A DNA stretch of 64,000 nt from Pedobacter glucosidilyticus (GCF_002483235.1 NZ_DLHN01000001.1:1-64000), one strand, 5' to 3'. Counted from the first letter of the stretch, positions 15,840 through 23,803 are shown. Numbers and translations are program-made. Notes: generated by a model from the sequence alone, not told the origin.

Positions 15840-18203
15840 ATGTTCGTAATAAAAAGAGACGGAAGAACAGAATCCGTAAAATTTGATAAAATAACCTCAA
15901 GAATAGAGAAACTCAGCTACAGCTTAAATGCAGATTTTGTTGATCCTGTAGAAGTTGCAAAAAAAGTAATTGATGGTTTATATGATGGCGTAACAACATC
16001 AGAACTAGATAACTTGGCGGCAGAAACAGCGGCTTCTTTAACTACGCGTCATCCAGATTATGCCATTTTAGCTTCACGCATTGCGGTTTCTAACCTACAT
16101 AAAAATACCATTAAGTCTTTCTCAGAAACCATGCGGTTATTGCATGAATATAAAGACCCAAAAACTTCTAAGCCAGCCTCTTTAATTGCTGATGATGTTT
16201 GGGAGGTGATAAAAGAAAACGCTGAAATTTTAGATAGCACCATCATTTACGACAGAGATTTTAGCTTCGATTATTTTGGGTTTAAAACTTTAGAGCGCTC
16301 TTACTTGCTAAAACTTAATGGTCGTATTGTAGAGCGTCCTCAGCATTTATTTATGCGTGTTGCAGTAGGTATTCATAAACATGATTTAGCTAGCGCTATT
16401 AAAACTTATGAACTCATGAGCGAGCGTTGGTTTATCCATGCTACGCCAACTTTATTTAATGCGGGTACGCCAAAACCACAAATGTCTAGCTGTTTCTTGG
16501 TAGCCATGAAAGATGATAGTATTGAAGGTATTTACAGCACTTTAATGCAAACTGCCAAGATTTCACAAAGTGCCGGAGGTATTGGTTTAAGCATCCATAA
16601 TGTTAGGGCAACGGGATCGTACATCAGCGGTACCAACGGAACCAGTAATGGTATTGTTCCAATGCTGAAAGTATTTAACGATACAGCCCGTTATGTAGAC
16701 CAAGGTGGTGGTAAAAGAAAAGGTGCTTTTGCTATTTATCTAGAGCCTTGGCATGCAGATATTTTTGATTTTCTTGATTTAAAGAAAAATCACGGTAAGG
16801 AAGAAAACAGAGCTAGAGATTTGTTTTATGCCCTTTGGATGTCTGATTTATTTATGAAAAGGGTAGAGGCCAATGGCGATTGGAGTTTGTTTTGTCCTCA
16901 TGAAGCACCAGGCTTAGCCGACTGTTTTGGTGCCGAGTTTGAAGCATTATATCAGCAATATGAGCAAGAAGGAAGAGCTAGAAAAACCATCAAAGCACAA
17001 GAGTTGTGGTTTGCCATTCTTGATTCGCAGATAGAAACAGGTACGCCATATTTATTGTATAAGGATGCTGCCAATCAGAAATCAAATCAACAAAATTTAG
17101 GTACTATAAAAAGCTCTAATTTATGTACCGAGATTATTGAGTATACCTCTCCAGATGAAGTTGCAGTTTGTAATTTAGCTTCACTTTCTTTGCCTCGTTA
17201 TGTTGTAGATGGTACTTTTAACCACCAGAAGCTTTATGAAGTAAGTTATCAGGCAACTTTAAACCTAAATAGAATTATAGATAATAATTACTATCCGGTA
17301 GAAGAGGCTAAAAATTCTAATATGCGCCACAGACCAATTGGTTTGGGTGTACAAGGTTTGGCCGATGCTTTTATTCTGTTAAAAATGCCTTTTGAGAGTG
17401 ATGAGGCAAAACAGTTGAATAAAGATATTTTTGAAACCATCTATTTTGCTGCGATGACAGCTTCGGCTGATTTAGCAGAGAAAGAAGGACCTTATGAAAC
17501 TTTTAAAGGTTCGCCACTTTCTAAAGGACAGTTTCAGTTTGATTTATGGGGAGTGCAGCTAGAAAGTAACCGTTGGGATTGGGAAGCTTTAAGAAAAAGA
17601 GTGGTAAAAACAGGGGTAAGAAACTCTTTGTTAATGGCGCCAATGCCAACAGCATCAACCTCGCAAATTCTAGGAAATAACGAGTGTTTTGAGCCTTACA
17701 CCTCAAATATCTACACCAGAAGGGTGTTAAGTGGAGAATTTGTAGTTGTAAATAAGCACTTATTAAAAGATTTAGTAGAGCTAAATCTTTGGAATAGTAA
17801 AATGAAAGATGCTATTATTTTAGCCAATGGCTCGGTACAAGATATACAGTCTATACCACAACATATCAAAGATTTATATAAAACAGTTTGGGAAATTAAG
17901 ATGAGAAACGTGATTGATATGGCTGCCGATAGAGGAGCATTTATTTGTCAATCTCAGTCTTTAAACTTATTTATTAGCACTCCAACCGCCGCAAAATTAA
18001 CCTCTATGCATTTCTATAGCTGGAAAAAAGGCTTAAAAACAGGAATGTATTATTTGAGAACACAAGCTGCTACACAAGCAGTTAAGTTTTCGGTAGAAAG
18101 TCAGGCTGGCAAAGAAATGGAACCTTTGGTACAAACACCAGAAGTTGTGGTAGAAGGCGCAAGTTGTAGTATGGAAGATGGTTGCTTGTCTTGTGGGTCT
18201 TAA
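15840..18203 (+). CDS. nrdA: Class I ribonucleotide reductase, large subunit R1
   Basis: This 787-aa catalytic subunit reduces NDPs to dNDPs. The N-terminal ATP-cone (about residues 1-90, beginning FVIKRDGR) is the overall activity site, so dATP feedback is expected. The first redox Cys is in QMSSCFLV, the central NLCTEI...CNLASL block carries the radical Cys and active-site Asn, and PMPTASTSQI is the conserved C-terminal barrel motif. The tail ends CLSCGS, the Cys pair that is re-reduced by thioredoxin. Like NrdB it is of the eukaryotic-like class I type. It is followed by a strong terminator. Confidence 0.97.
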   Translation: MFVIKRDGRTESVKFDKITSRIEKLSYSLNADFVDPVEVAKKVIDGLYDGVTTSELDNLAAETAASLTTRHPDYAILASRIAVSNLHKNTIKSFSETMRLLHEYKDPKTSKPASLIADDVWEVIKENAEILDSTIIYDRDFSFDYFGFKTLERSYLLKLNGRIVERPQHLFMRVAVGIHKHDLASAIKTYELMSERWFIHATPTLFNAGTPKPQMSSCFLVAMKDDSIEGIYSTLMQTAKISQSAGGIGLSIHNVRATGSYISGTNGTSNGIVPMLKVFNDTARYVDQGGGKRKGAFAIYLEPWHADIFDFLDLKKNHGKEENRARDLFYALWMSDLFMKRVEANGDWSLFCPHEAPGLADCFGAEFEALYQQYEQEGRARKTIKAQELWFAILDSQIETGTPYLLYKDAANQKSNQQNLGTIKSSNLCTEIIEYTSPDEVAVCNLASLSLPRYVVDGTFNHQKLYEVSYQATLNLNRIIDNNYYPVEEAKNSNMRHRPIGLGVQGLADAFILLKMPFESDEAKQLNKDIFETIYFAAMTASADLAEKEGPYETFKGSPLSKGQFQFDLWGVQLESNRWDWEALRKRVVKTGVRNSLLMAPMPTASTSQILGNNECFEPYTSNIYTRRVLSGEFVVVNKHLLKDLVELNLWNSKMKDAIILANGSVQDIQSIPQHIKDLYKTVWEIKMRNVIDMAADRGAFICQSQSLNLFISTPTAAKLTSMHFYSWKKGLKTGMYYLRTQAATQAVKFSVESQAGKEMEPLVQTPEVVVEGASCSMEDGCLSCGS

Positions 18204-18227
18204 TTGAATTTTAATGTTTTAACGTAG

Positions 18228-18260
18228 CAGCCCAAGGTTTAAACCTTGGGCTGTTTTGTT
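18228..18260 (+). terminator. Intrinsic terminator after nrdA
   Basis: CAGCCCAAGGTTT (18228-18240) is followed by its exact reverse complement AAACCTTGGGCTG (18241-18253), then TTTTGTTTTT. This is a strong rho-independent terminator for the nrd operon. Confidence 0.9.
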
Positions 18261-18368
18261 TTTAAATTTTTACAATTTTTTATTTTACCACAGTATAGTA
18301 TTAACCTCAGACTTCCGACTTTATAATTTTCTTTTTGATTATTTAGTATATAAAAAATGAGTAAAATA

Positions 18369-18400
18369 TTTGTGAAACCGAAAAGTTGCATATATATTTG
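18369..18400 (+). promoter_or_regulatory. Bacteroidota-type promoter of the RibD-like/ArsR/SRPBCC operon
   Basis: TTTG (18369-18372), a 20-nt spacer and TATATTTG (18393-18400) match the Bacteroidota consensus exactly. The first start codon is 36 nt downstream. Confidence 0.7.
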
Positions 18401-18405
18401 CAACT
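18384..18405. promoter_or_regulatory. Candidate ArsR operator over the -7 box
   Basis: AGTTGCA (18384-18390) and TGCAACT (18399-18405) are perfect inverted repeats with an 8-nt AT spacer, and they enclose the -7 box TATATTTG. Such short dyads over the core promoter are typical of ArsR-family repressors, and an ArsR gene is the second gene of this operon. Nearby, GTTTCATAA is repeated directly at 18411-18419 and 18425-18433. Confidence 0.55.
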
Positions 18406-18435
18406 GATTAGTTTCATAATTAAAGTTTCATAACA

Positions 18436-19002
18436 ATGCGAAAATTAAAATTACAAGTACAAACATCCATTGATGGATTTATCTCAGGACCTAATGGAGA
18501 AATGGATTGGATAACATCCAATTGGACTGATGATATTAAAGAATATGTAGACGAAATCACCAAACCGGTTGATATGATTTTGCTCGGAAAAAATTTAGCA
18601 ATGGGTTTTATACCACATTGGGCTTTAGTAGCAAAAGATGAGCATCATCCGGAACAAGAAGCAGGGATTAAATATTCAGAAACACCTAAAATCGTTTTTA
18701 GCAGTTCCTTATTAAAATCTGAATGGGATTATACAGAGGTAGAAAATGGAGATTTTGTTAAAAGAATTAACCTGCTAAAGCAACAACCCGGTCATGACAT
18801 CATCGTGTATGGTGGGGCTAAATTTGTTTCCTCATTGATTAAAGAAAAATTAATTGACGAATTACATTTATTCGTAAATCCGGCTATACTTGGCAAAGGC
18901 TTACCCATTTTTCAGGATGTGGAAACATCCCAAAAATTGGATTTAACGTTTTCTAAGCCGTTTGATTGTGGTGTGGTATTAATGGTTTACAAGACTATAT
19001 AA
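18436..19002 (+). CDS. Dihydrofolate reductase-family protein (RibD C-terminal domain)
   Basis: This 188-aa stand-alone RibD_C/YyaP-type domain has an NADPH-binding DHFR-like fold. MRKLKLQVQTSIDGFISGPNGEMDW at the N-terminus is the typical start (20 residues of it are diagnostic), followed by ILLGK near residue 50 and HDIIVYGGAKFVSSL near 112-126. These small proteins are annotated as reductases but their substrates are largely unknown; true folate activity is not expected. It is cotranscribed with ArsR (1-bp gap) and the SRPBCC-VOC gene, a combination common around small-molecule stress operons. Confidence 0.8.
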   Translation: MRKLKLQVQTSIDGFISGPNGEMDWITSNWTDDIKEYVDEITKPVDMILLGKNLAMGFIPHWALVAKDEHHPEQEAGIKYSETPKIVFSSSLLKSEWDYTEVENGDFVKRINLLKQQPGHDIIVYGGAKFVSSLIKEKLIDELHLFVNPAILGKGLPIFQDVETSQKLDLTFSKPFDCGVVLMVYKTI

Positions 19003-19003
19003 G

Positions 19004-19324
19004 ATGCGTAGAGATGTTTTTCAGGCTATTGCAGACCCTACCAGACGGGCAATTATCACCCTAATTGCTTTACAGGCAATGACACCCAATGCTATTGCCG
19101 AACACTTTGATTCTACCAGACAAGCTGTTTCCAAACATCTTAAGATTTTAACAGAGTGCGAGCTTGTAAAACAAGAACATCAAGGTAGAGAAATTTACTA
19201 CTCACTAGAAATCGATAAAATGAAAGAAATTGATATATGGTTAGAACAATTCAGAAGAATTTGGGAAAGTAAATTTAAACAACTTGACCATTTATTATCA
19301 ACAATTAAAAATGAAAGAAAATGA
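19004..19324 (+). CDS. ArsR-family transcriptional regulator
   Basis: This 106-aa winged-helix protein contains DPTRRAIITLIA, MTPNAIAEHFDSTRQAVSKHLKIL (helix-turn-helix) and the wing EHQGREIYYSLE, as in the metal-independent ArsR subgroup linked to SRPBCC proteins. It lacks the ELCVCDL-type metal-binding Cys motif, so a metal inducer is unlikely. It overlaps the following SRPBCC-VOC gene by 4 bp and probably represses its own operon through the dyad at 18384-18405. Confidence 0.88.
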   Translation: MRRDVFQAIADPTRRAIITLIALQAMTPNAIAEHFDSTRQAVSKHLKILTECELVKQEHQGREIYYSLEIDKMKEIDIWLEQFRRIWESKFKQLDHLLSTIKNERK

Positions 19325-20283
19325 ACAGCTTATTAAAATTTGACTTTATTGTAAACAAAGAAACCAATACGGTTAATATACAACGTGAATTTGATGCTAA
19401 TCTACCATTGGTGTGGGAAGCGTGGACTAATCCAGAAATTCTTGACCAATGGTGGGCACCTAAACCTTATCGTACTGAAACCAAATCAATGGATTTTAGA
19501 GAGGGAGGTATGTGGTTATATGCTATGGTGAGTCCGGAAAATGAAAAGCATTGGTGTAAAAATGATTATTACAAAATAGTACAACATGAAATGTTTGCGG
19601 GTTTAGATGCTTTTTGCGATGAAAATGGTTATGTAAATACAGAAATGCCTAGAACAAACTGGACAAATGTATTTACAGAGGCTGATGATAAAACAATGGT
19701 AAACATTACGGCCACTTACGAGAAGTTATCAGATTTAGAAAAAGTTATTGAAATGGGCTTTGAACAAGGCTTTACAATGGCTCTTGAAAACCTTGACCAA
19801 TATCTTAAAGCCAAGTTTCAATTAAGAAAAGAAAATAAACCTATTAACAGAGCCAGAACAACAACTTATCTAAATTTTGCGGGACAAACAGAAGAAGCCT
19901 TTAACTTTTATAAATCAGTTTTTAAAACAGATTTCATCAATGGTATCAAGCGTTTTGGAGACATCCCCGCAGAGGCAGGACAGCCGCCTGTTGCGGAAGA
20001 AATTAAAAAAATGGTTTTACATGTTGAGTTACCCATTTTAGGAGGACACATCCTTATGGCAACAGATGCGCCGCAAGAAATGGGTTTTACATTAACATCC
20101 GGAAATAATATGTATATCTGTTTAGAACCCGAAACAAGAGCCGAAGCTAAAAGATTGTTTGATGAGCTTTCTGATGGCGGAAATGTTTCTATGCCACTTG
20201 CAGATATGTTTTTTGGGGCTTATTTTGCGGAGTTTAAAGATAAATTTGGAATTAGCTGGATGATTAATTATCAAAATCGTTGA
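19321..20283 (+). CDS. Fusion protein: SRPBCC (AHSA1-like) domain plus PhnB-like VOC domain
   Basis: This 320-aa protein has two ligand-binding domains. Residues about 15-165 form an AHSA1/CalC-type SRPBCC domain (VWEAWTNPEILDQWWAPKPY and GFEQGFTMALENLDQYL). Residues about 180-318 form a PhnB/glyoxalase-like VOC domain (YLNFAGQTEEAFNFYKSVF, MYICLEPETRAEAKRLFDEL, GAYFAEFKDKFGISWMINY). Each half is usually a separate gene, often in adjacent positions, so this looks like a gene fusion. No catalytic residues are evident; binding, sequestration or detoxification of a hydrophobic compound is a reasonable guess only. Confidence 0.85.
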   Translation: MNSLLKFDFIVNKETNTVNIQREFDANLPLVWEAWTNPEILDQWWAPKPYRTETKSMDFREGGMWLYAMVSPENEKHWCKNDYYKIVQHEMFAGLDAFCDENGYVNTEMPRTNWTNVFTEADDKTMVNITATYEKLSDLEKVIEMGFEQGFTMALENLDQYLKAKFQLRKENKPINRARTTTYLNFAGQTEEAFNFYKSVFKTDFINGIKRFGDIPAEAGQPPVAEEIKKMVLHVELPILGGHILMATDAPQEMGFTLTSGNNMYICLEPETRAEAKRLFDELSDGGNVSMPLADMFFGAYFAEFKDKFGISWMINYQNR

Positions 20284-20328
20284 AATGTTTTCAAAAAAGG
20301 GATAAATAGTGCCTATTAAATTACCATA

Positions 20329-20892
20329 ATGAATGCAGACCTTATTAAATACCTTAAAATGAATATAGCTCTTGATGATGAGCTTATTCAGAAATTAACA
20401 TCAAAATTTGAGCGACGTGAGCTTAAACCCAATAGGTTTTTAATTAAAAAAGGTCAGATTGCTGATAGCTATTATTTTATAGAAAGTGGCTTTTTAAGAA
20501 GTTATTATACTGATAACCATAAAGAGCATACCGTTTGGATTGAAGCGCCTGGAGAGCTAGCTGTAGAAATTAAAAGTTTAAGGCTTCAGATACCAACAGA
20601 TTATAATATTGTAGCTATTGAGTCGGTAGTTTATTACGCAATAAAAGCAAGTGATTTAGAAATTTTAATTTATGAATACAAACCGGTGCAAGACTTTATG
20701 CACCGGCTTTGGGAAACCAGATTTATCATAGCCATGGATGCTGTAAGAGCTTTTCAAACGCTTAATGCTAAAGAACGCTATGGATACCTTTTAAAAAATT
20801 TTCCGAATTTTGAAAAACTTCCACAACATCAATTGGCTAATATCTTAGGTATTACGCAATACTCTTTAAGTAGAATCAGAAGACAAAAATAA
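20329..20892 (+). CDS. Crp/Fnr-family transcriptional regulator
   Basis: This 187-aa protein has an N-terminal cNMP-binding beta-roll (about 25-110; IKKGQIADSYYFIESGFLRSYY) and a short C-terminal helix-turn-helix (LPQHQLANILGITQYSLSRIRR). The phosphate-binding cassette typical of cAMP binding is poorly conserved and there are no Fnr cysteines, so the signal is unknown. This subgroup is abundant in Bacteroidota. It follows the SRPBCC-VOC gene by 45 bp and may be part of the same transcript. Confidence 0.85.
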   Translation: MNADLIKYLKMNIALDDELIQKLTSKFERRELKPNRFLIKKGQIADSYYFIESGFLRSYYTDNHKEHTVWIEAPGELAVEIKSLRLQIPTDYNIVAIESVVYYAIKASDLEILIYEYKPVQDFMHRLWETRFIIAMDAVRAFQTLNAKERYGYLLKNFPNFEKLPQHQLANILGITQYSLSRIRRQK

Positions 20893-20896
20893 TTTT

Positions 20897-20915
20897 TTGC
20901 CAAATGGCAATTTTT
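20897..20915 (+). terminator. Possible short intrinsic terminator
   Basis: TTGCC-AAAT-GGCAA (20897-20910) is followed by five T, 5 nt after the Crp/Fnr stop codon. The stem is short and not GC-rich; it also resembles a Crp/Fnr-type dyad, so autoregulatory binding is an alternative. Confidence 0.4.
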
Positions 20916-20971
20916 GGCATTACATCTTTTAAGAAATTTGTGAATCGTATTTAAGATCACAAATATCAAAA

Positions 20972-21121
20972 ATGTATCAATTACAAAAAATTATAAAAAT
21001 AACAGTTGTAATAGTGGTATTTATAACAACTATGTTATTTTACCCATCTTGCCAGAAAGATAAGCTCATAAACACTGAAGCTATCCTGATTTTTAATAAA
21101 TTATCACAGTATAAGACTTAA
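20972..21121 (+). CDS. Short putative lipoprotein, possibly a truncated remnant
   Basis: This 49-codon frame encodes a basic start, a hydrophobic stretch (ITVVIVVFITTMLF) and a Cys preceded by YPS, which looks like a lipoprotein signal peptide, then only about 20 polar residues. It may be a real small lipoprotein or the 5' stump of a larger gene, in keeping with the decayed DNA around it. I do not recognise the mature part. Confidence 0.35.
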   Translation: MYQLQKIIKITVVIVVFITTMLFYPSCQKDKLINTEAILIFNKLSQYKT

Positions 21122-21300
21122 CAGAACCGTAAATGGATTGGTAGTGATTGGCATGTCTATATAATTTCTTAAGGTTATTTGTCCATAGAGAACCAACTTA
21201 CATAAAGCAATCAAACACGATTATAGCAGATAGAGATGCAAAAGAGTATTTATATTCAATAGGATGTAACATAAGATTATGGATGCAGTTTAAAAAGAAG

Positions 21301-21750
21301 ATGAAAAAAGTAATTGTTAAAAAACTAAATGCAACTGATAATATTCAATTCATAAGCTTAATTAGGCTTTTTGAAGATGTATTTGAAATGAGAAATTTTG
21401 ATATACCACCTCAATCTCATTTAGAAAATCTTTTGGCAACATCAGATTTTCATGTTTTTGTAGCTATGATAGATAATAATGTAATAGGTGGCTTAACAAT
21501 TTATACTTTAAAGCAGTACTACGCAACAAAGCCATTGGCATATATATTTGATTTGGCTGTTAAAACCAATTTGCAAAGACAAGGTATAGGTAAACAGTTG
21601 ATAAGCTTTGTAAAAGTGTATTTTAAAAATGAAGGCTATGAAGAAATATTTGTACAGGCCGATAGAGTAGATGATTATGCTTTAGATTTTTATCGTAAAA
21701 CGGCCCCAACCCATGAGGAGGACGTACTACATTTTTATTATAAATTATAG
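21301..21750 (+). CDS. GNAT acetyltransferase, AAC(3)-I-like
   Basis: From the internal ATG at 21301 the protein is 149 aa and resembles AAC(3)-I aminoglycoside N-acetyltransferases: IFDLAVKTNLQRQGIGKQLI (acetyl-CoA-binding motif A with R/Q-x-x-G-x-G), then IFVQADRVDDYALDFY and a C-terminal EEDVLHFYYKL. Whether it acetylates aminoglycosides or another amine is not known; many chromosomal homologues are untested. A longer frame reaches back to 21148, but those 51 extra residues have no family counterpart and I reject them. It is a single gene in an accessory patch. Confidence 0.75.
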   Translation: MKKVIVKKLNATDNIQFISLIRLFEDVFEMRNFDIPPQSHLENLLATSDFHVFVAMIDNNVIGGLTIYTLKQYYATKPLAYIFDLAVKTNLQRQGIGKQLISFVKVYFKNEGYEEIFVQADRVDDYALDFYRKTAPTHEEDVLHFYYKL

Positions 21751-21845
21751 TTAATCAATATTTAATATTTGAGCATTTAAGATTATTAAAGTAATACTAG
21801 ATAAGCGAGTAGTACAGGTCATAATATAAAATGTTTATTTTTTAC

Positions 21846-22058
21846 ATGAACATAGAAGTATTTAAAACAGACGTTACAAGCAAAGTAACAGCAAATATTA
21901 TTGTTAGTGAAATTGTTAAGATTTTACCTAATGCTGTGGTGAATTTTGATTTAGAAGATTGTGATCATATACTTAGAGTAGAAGCTCATGATATTTGTAA
22001 AGACACTATTGTTAAGCTACTCCATCAATTAGATGTGGAGTTTGAAATTTTAGAATAA
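21846..22058 (+). CDS. Conserved small protein, function unknown
   Basis: This 70-aa protein starts MNIEVFKTDVT. It has a beta-alpha-beta-beta-alpha-beta look (ferredoxin/HMA-like) with the segments SEIVKILPNAVVNFDLEDCDHILRVE and LLHQLDVEFEILE, but no metal-binding CxxC. Similar small proteins are common in Bacteroidota and have no assigned role. A start 15 bp upstream (21831) is possible but adds only a hydrophobic MFIFY. Confidence 0.6.
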   Translation: MNIEVFKTDVTSKVTANIIVSEIVKILPNAVVNFDLEDCDHILRVEAHDICKDTIVKLLHQLDVEFEILE

Positions 22059-22272
22059 GAGAATTTTGTATAAAAATATGGTTAGATAAGTCAAAATATT
22101 TTTTTGATTCCAATTAAAAATAGTACTTGCATAAACAACATGATTTAGACAAAGTAAAGCGCAAAATTATTTTATTATTTAATATCCAGAAAGATTTATT
22201 GATTTAGTGGATTTAAGTTATAAAAATAATACTAATGATATAGCTGTTAAATTTATTCTCTAATCCTTAATC

Positions 22273-22420
22273 TTCATCTCCTCCATAAAGTTCTGTCGGT
22301 CTTTGGGTACCAATCACATAAATCAATCCATCGTGGTCTGTTAAGCGGATAGCATCTTTACGGTTAGCATAAAATTTAATAGAACCGTTTCTGTATAAAT
22401 TATATGCAGAGTTATTAAAC
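22273..22420 (-). pseudogene. Decayed partial duplicate of the PH-like membrane protein gene
   Basis: This segment closely matches the 3' end of the gene at 23321-23803 (same strand). The translated pieces RNGSIKFYA, KDAIRLTD and GLIYVIGTQRP recur. Compared with the intact copy it has an 11-nt deletion near its 3' end, which breaks the frame, and it lacks the first two-thirds of the gene. It is a degenerate duplicate left about 900 bp downstream of its parent, with the tandem repeat between them. Confidence 0.75.
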
Positions 22421-22445
22421 ATTCTAAAAGTAAACGATGAGTAGG

Positions 22446-22936
22446 CCCCTTAGGGGTGAAATAAAAATCAAATATCTATCATATTTTCAATACGCATTTA
22501 CAAATACATTTAATTTTAAACCTTCTTTTATGTTTCTTGATTTTTTAATCGCAGAGTTCGCAGAGGTCACAAAGCTGGGTTGCCCTTAATGTTTGATTTA
22601 GATTCTCTAGTTTATGATGTTATGAAACAAGTCCATAGGACTGACATGATGATAGCATTTTAAGAATAGATGGGGAGAACCCCTTAGGGGTGAAATAAAA
22701 ATCAAATATCTATCATATTCTCAATACATATTTACCAAATACATTTAATTTTAAACCTTCTTCTATGTTTCTTAATTTTTTAACCGCAGAGTTCGCAGAG
22801 GTCACAAAGCTGGGTTGCCCTTAATGTTTAATTTAGATTTTTTGCTATGATGTTAAGCAACAAGTCCGTAGGACTGACATCATTATAGGATTTTCAAGGT
22901 AAATGATTTAAGAACCCCGTAGGGGTGACATAAAAA
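22446..22936. repeat. Two tandem copies of a 234-bp repeat plus a partial third
   Basis: Copy 1 (22446-22679) and copy 2 (22680-22914) are highly similar; a third begins at 22915 and is cut short. Each copy starts with the palindrome CCCCTTAGGGG (CCCCGTAGGGG in the third), contains the CGCAGAGTTCGCAGAGGTCACAAAG segment, and ends near AGTCCGTAGGACT, a second palindrome. There is no reading frame. This resembles REP/BIME-type intergenic repeats expanded in tandem. It is not a CRISPR array: units are too long and there are no unique spacers. Confidence 0.8.
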
Positions 22937-23012
22937 TCAAACCTTCAAGTAGATACGGGAGCCAATTTGCAATAATTACCAAAAATTGGTGATTTCAATG
23001 GGAAATTTGAAT

Positions 23013-23281
23013 ATGAAAAATACATCAATATTTCTAGGTGATTATTTTGAGCAATTTGTGAATAGCCAAGTTACAGCCGGTAAATATAAAAATGTTAGTG
23101 AGGTGATTAGAGCCGGACTTCGTCTTTAGAAGACGAAGAAAGTAAGACTGCTGCTTTAAAAAATGCCATTCAGGAGGGCTTAAATAGCCCATGTGTAGAA
23201 AGTTTTGATTTTGATGAACACTTAGCCAAATTTAAATCCAAGAGAAGTAATAATAGTTTGCTTCTTTTATTCTCTATGTGA
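23013..23281 (+). pseudogene. Frameshifted ParD-type antitoxin
   Basis: The frame from ATG 23013 reads as a ParD/CC2985-like ribbon-helix-helix antitoxin (TSIFLGDYFEQFVNSQV, then NVSEVIRAGLRL) and stops at TAG after 38 codons. One nucleotide is missing in a T-run at about 23125-23127; in the next frame the protein continues as LEDEESKTAALKNAIQEGL and ends at TGA 23281. No ParE toxin follows. It is most likely an inactivated, orphaned antitoxin. A sequencing error in the T-run is the alternative. Confidence 0.75.
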
Positions 23282-23320
23282 AAGAAAACGTTCTGCATTC
23301 AGCCTTCCGCTTTCCTCAAC

Positions 23321-23803
23321 CTACTTTTTCATCTCCTCCATAATAGCCTGATAAAGTTCTGCAGGTCTTTGGGTACCAATCACGTAAATCAATCCATCTC
23401 GGTCTGTTAAGCGGATGGCATCTTTACCGCCAGCATAAAATTTAATAGAACCGTTTCTGTGTAAATTATATACGGGGTTATTAAGAAAATACTTGCTGTA
23501 TTCGCCTCTTTCAACTTTAACAATGCTATTTAAATCTATTTTAACCAATCTGGTAGTCCATAATCCATCAATTAAAATAGCTTTGTTGTTTACAATAGTG
23601 CGGTAATGAAGTAAAAACAACATCAATACGCTAACAGCTAAAATTCCACAGCCTACAAGAAGCAATAAATCGCCGTTTTTATCTTTATTTTCTGTCCAAT
23701 AGTAAGCCAAGAAACAAAAAATAGCCATTACTAACCTAATGCTTATAAAAGAGTAATCTCTTCCAAGGTATTGTTTTTCATAAAAAGGGTAATAATGAAT
23801 CAT
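23321..23803 (-). CDS. Membrane protein with PH-like domain, function unknown
   Basis: This 160-aa protein has two adjacent membrane helices (about 20-38 and 45-66) and a C-terminal beta-rich region (about 70-160) that resembles bacterial PH-like domains. Examples are YRTIVNNKAILIDGLW and GLIYVIGTQRPAELYQAI. No catalytic motif is seen. It overlaps the upstream tilS gene by 4 bp and is probably cotranscribed with it. A broken partial copy of its 3' end lies at 22273-22420. Confidence 0.6.
   Translation of the reverse strand: MIHYYPFYEKQYLGRDYSFISIRLVMAIFCFLAYYWTENKDKNGDLLLLVGCGILAVSVLMLFLLHYRTIVNNKAILIDGLWTTRLVKIDLNSIVKVERGEYSKYFLNNPVYNLHRNGSIKFYAGGKDAIRLTDRDGLIYVIGTQRPAELYQAIMEEMKK

Noticed and set aside
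21148..21300. Upstream in-frame extension of the AAC(3)-like gene
   Set aside because: The extra 51 residues match nothing in the family, and a standard N-terminus is reached from the ATG at 21301.
22446..22936. CRISPR array in the repeat region
   Set aside because: Units are about 234 bp, nearly identical throughout, with no short repeat/unique spacer pattern and no cas genes.
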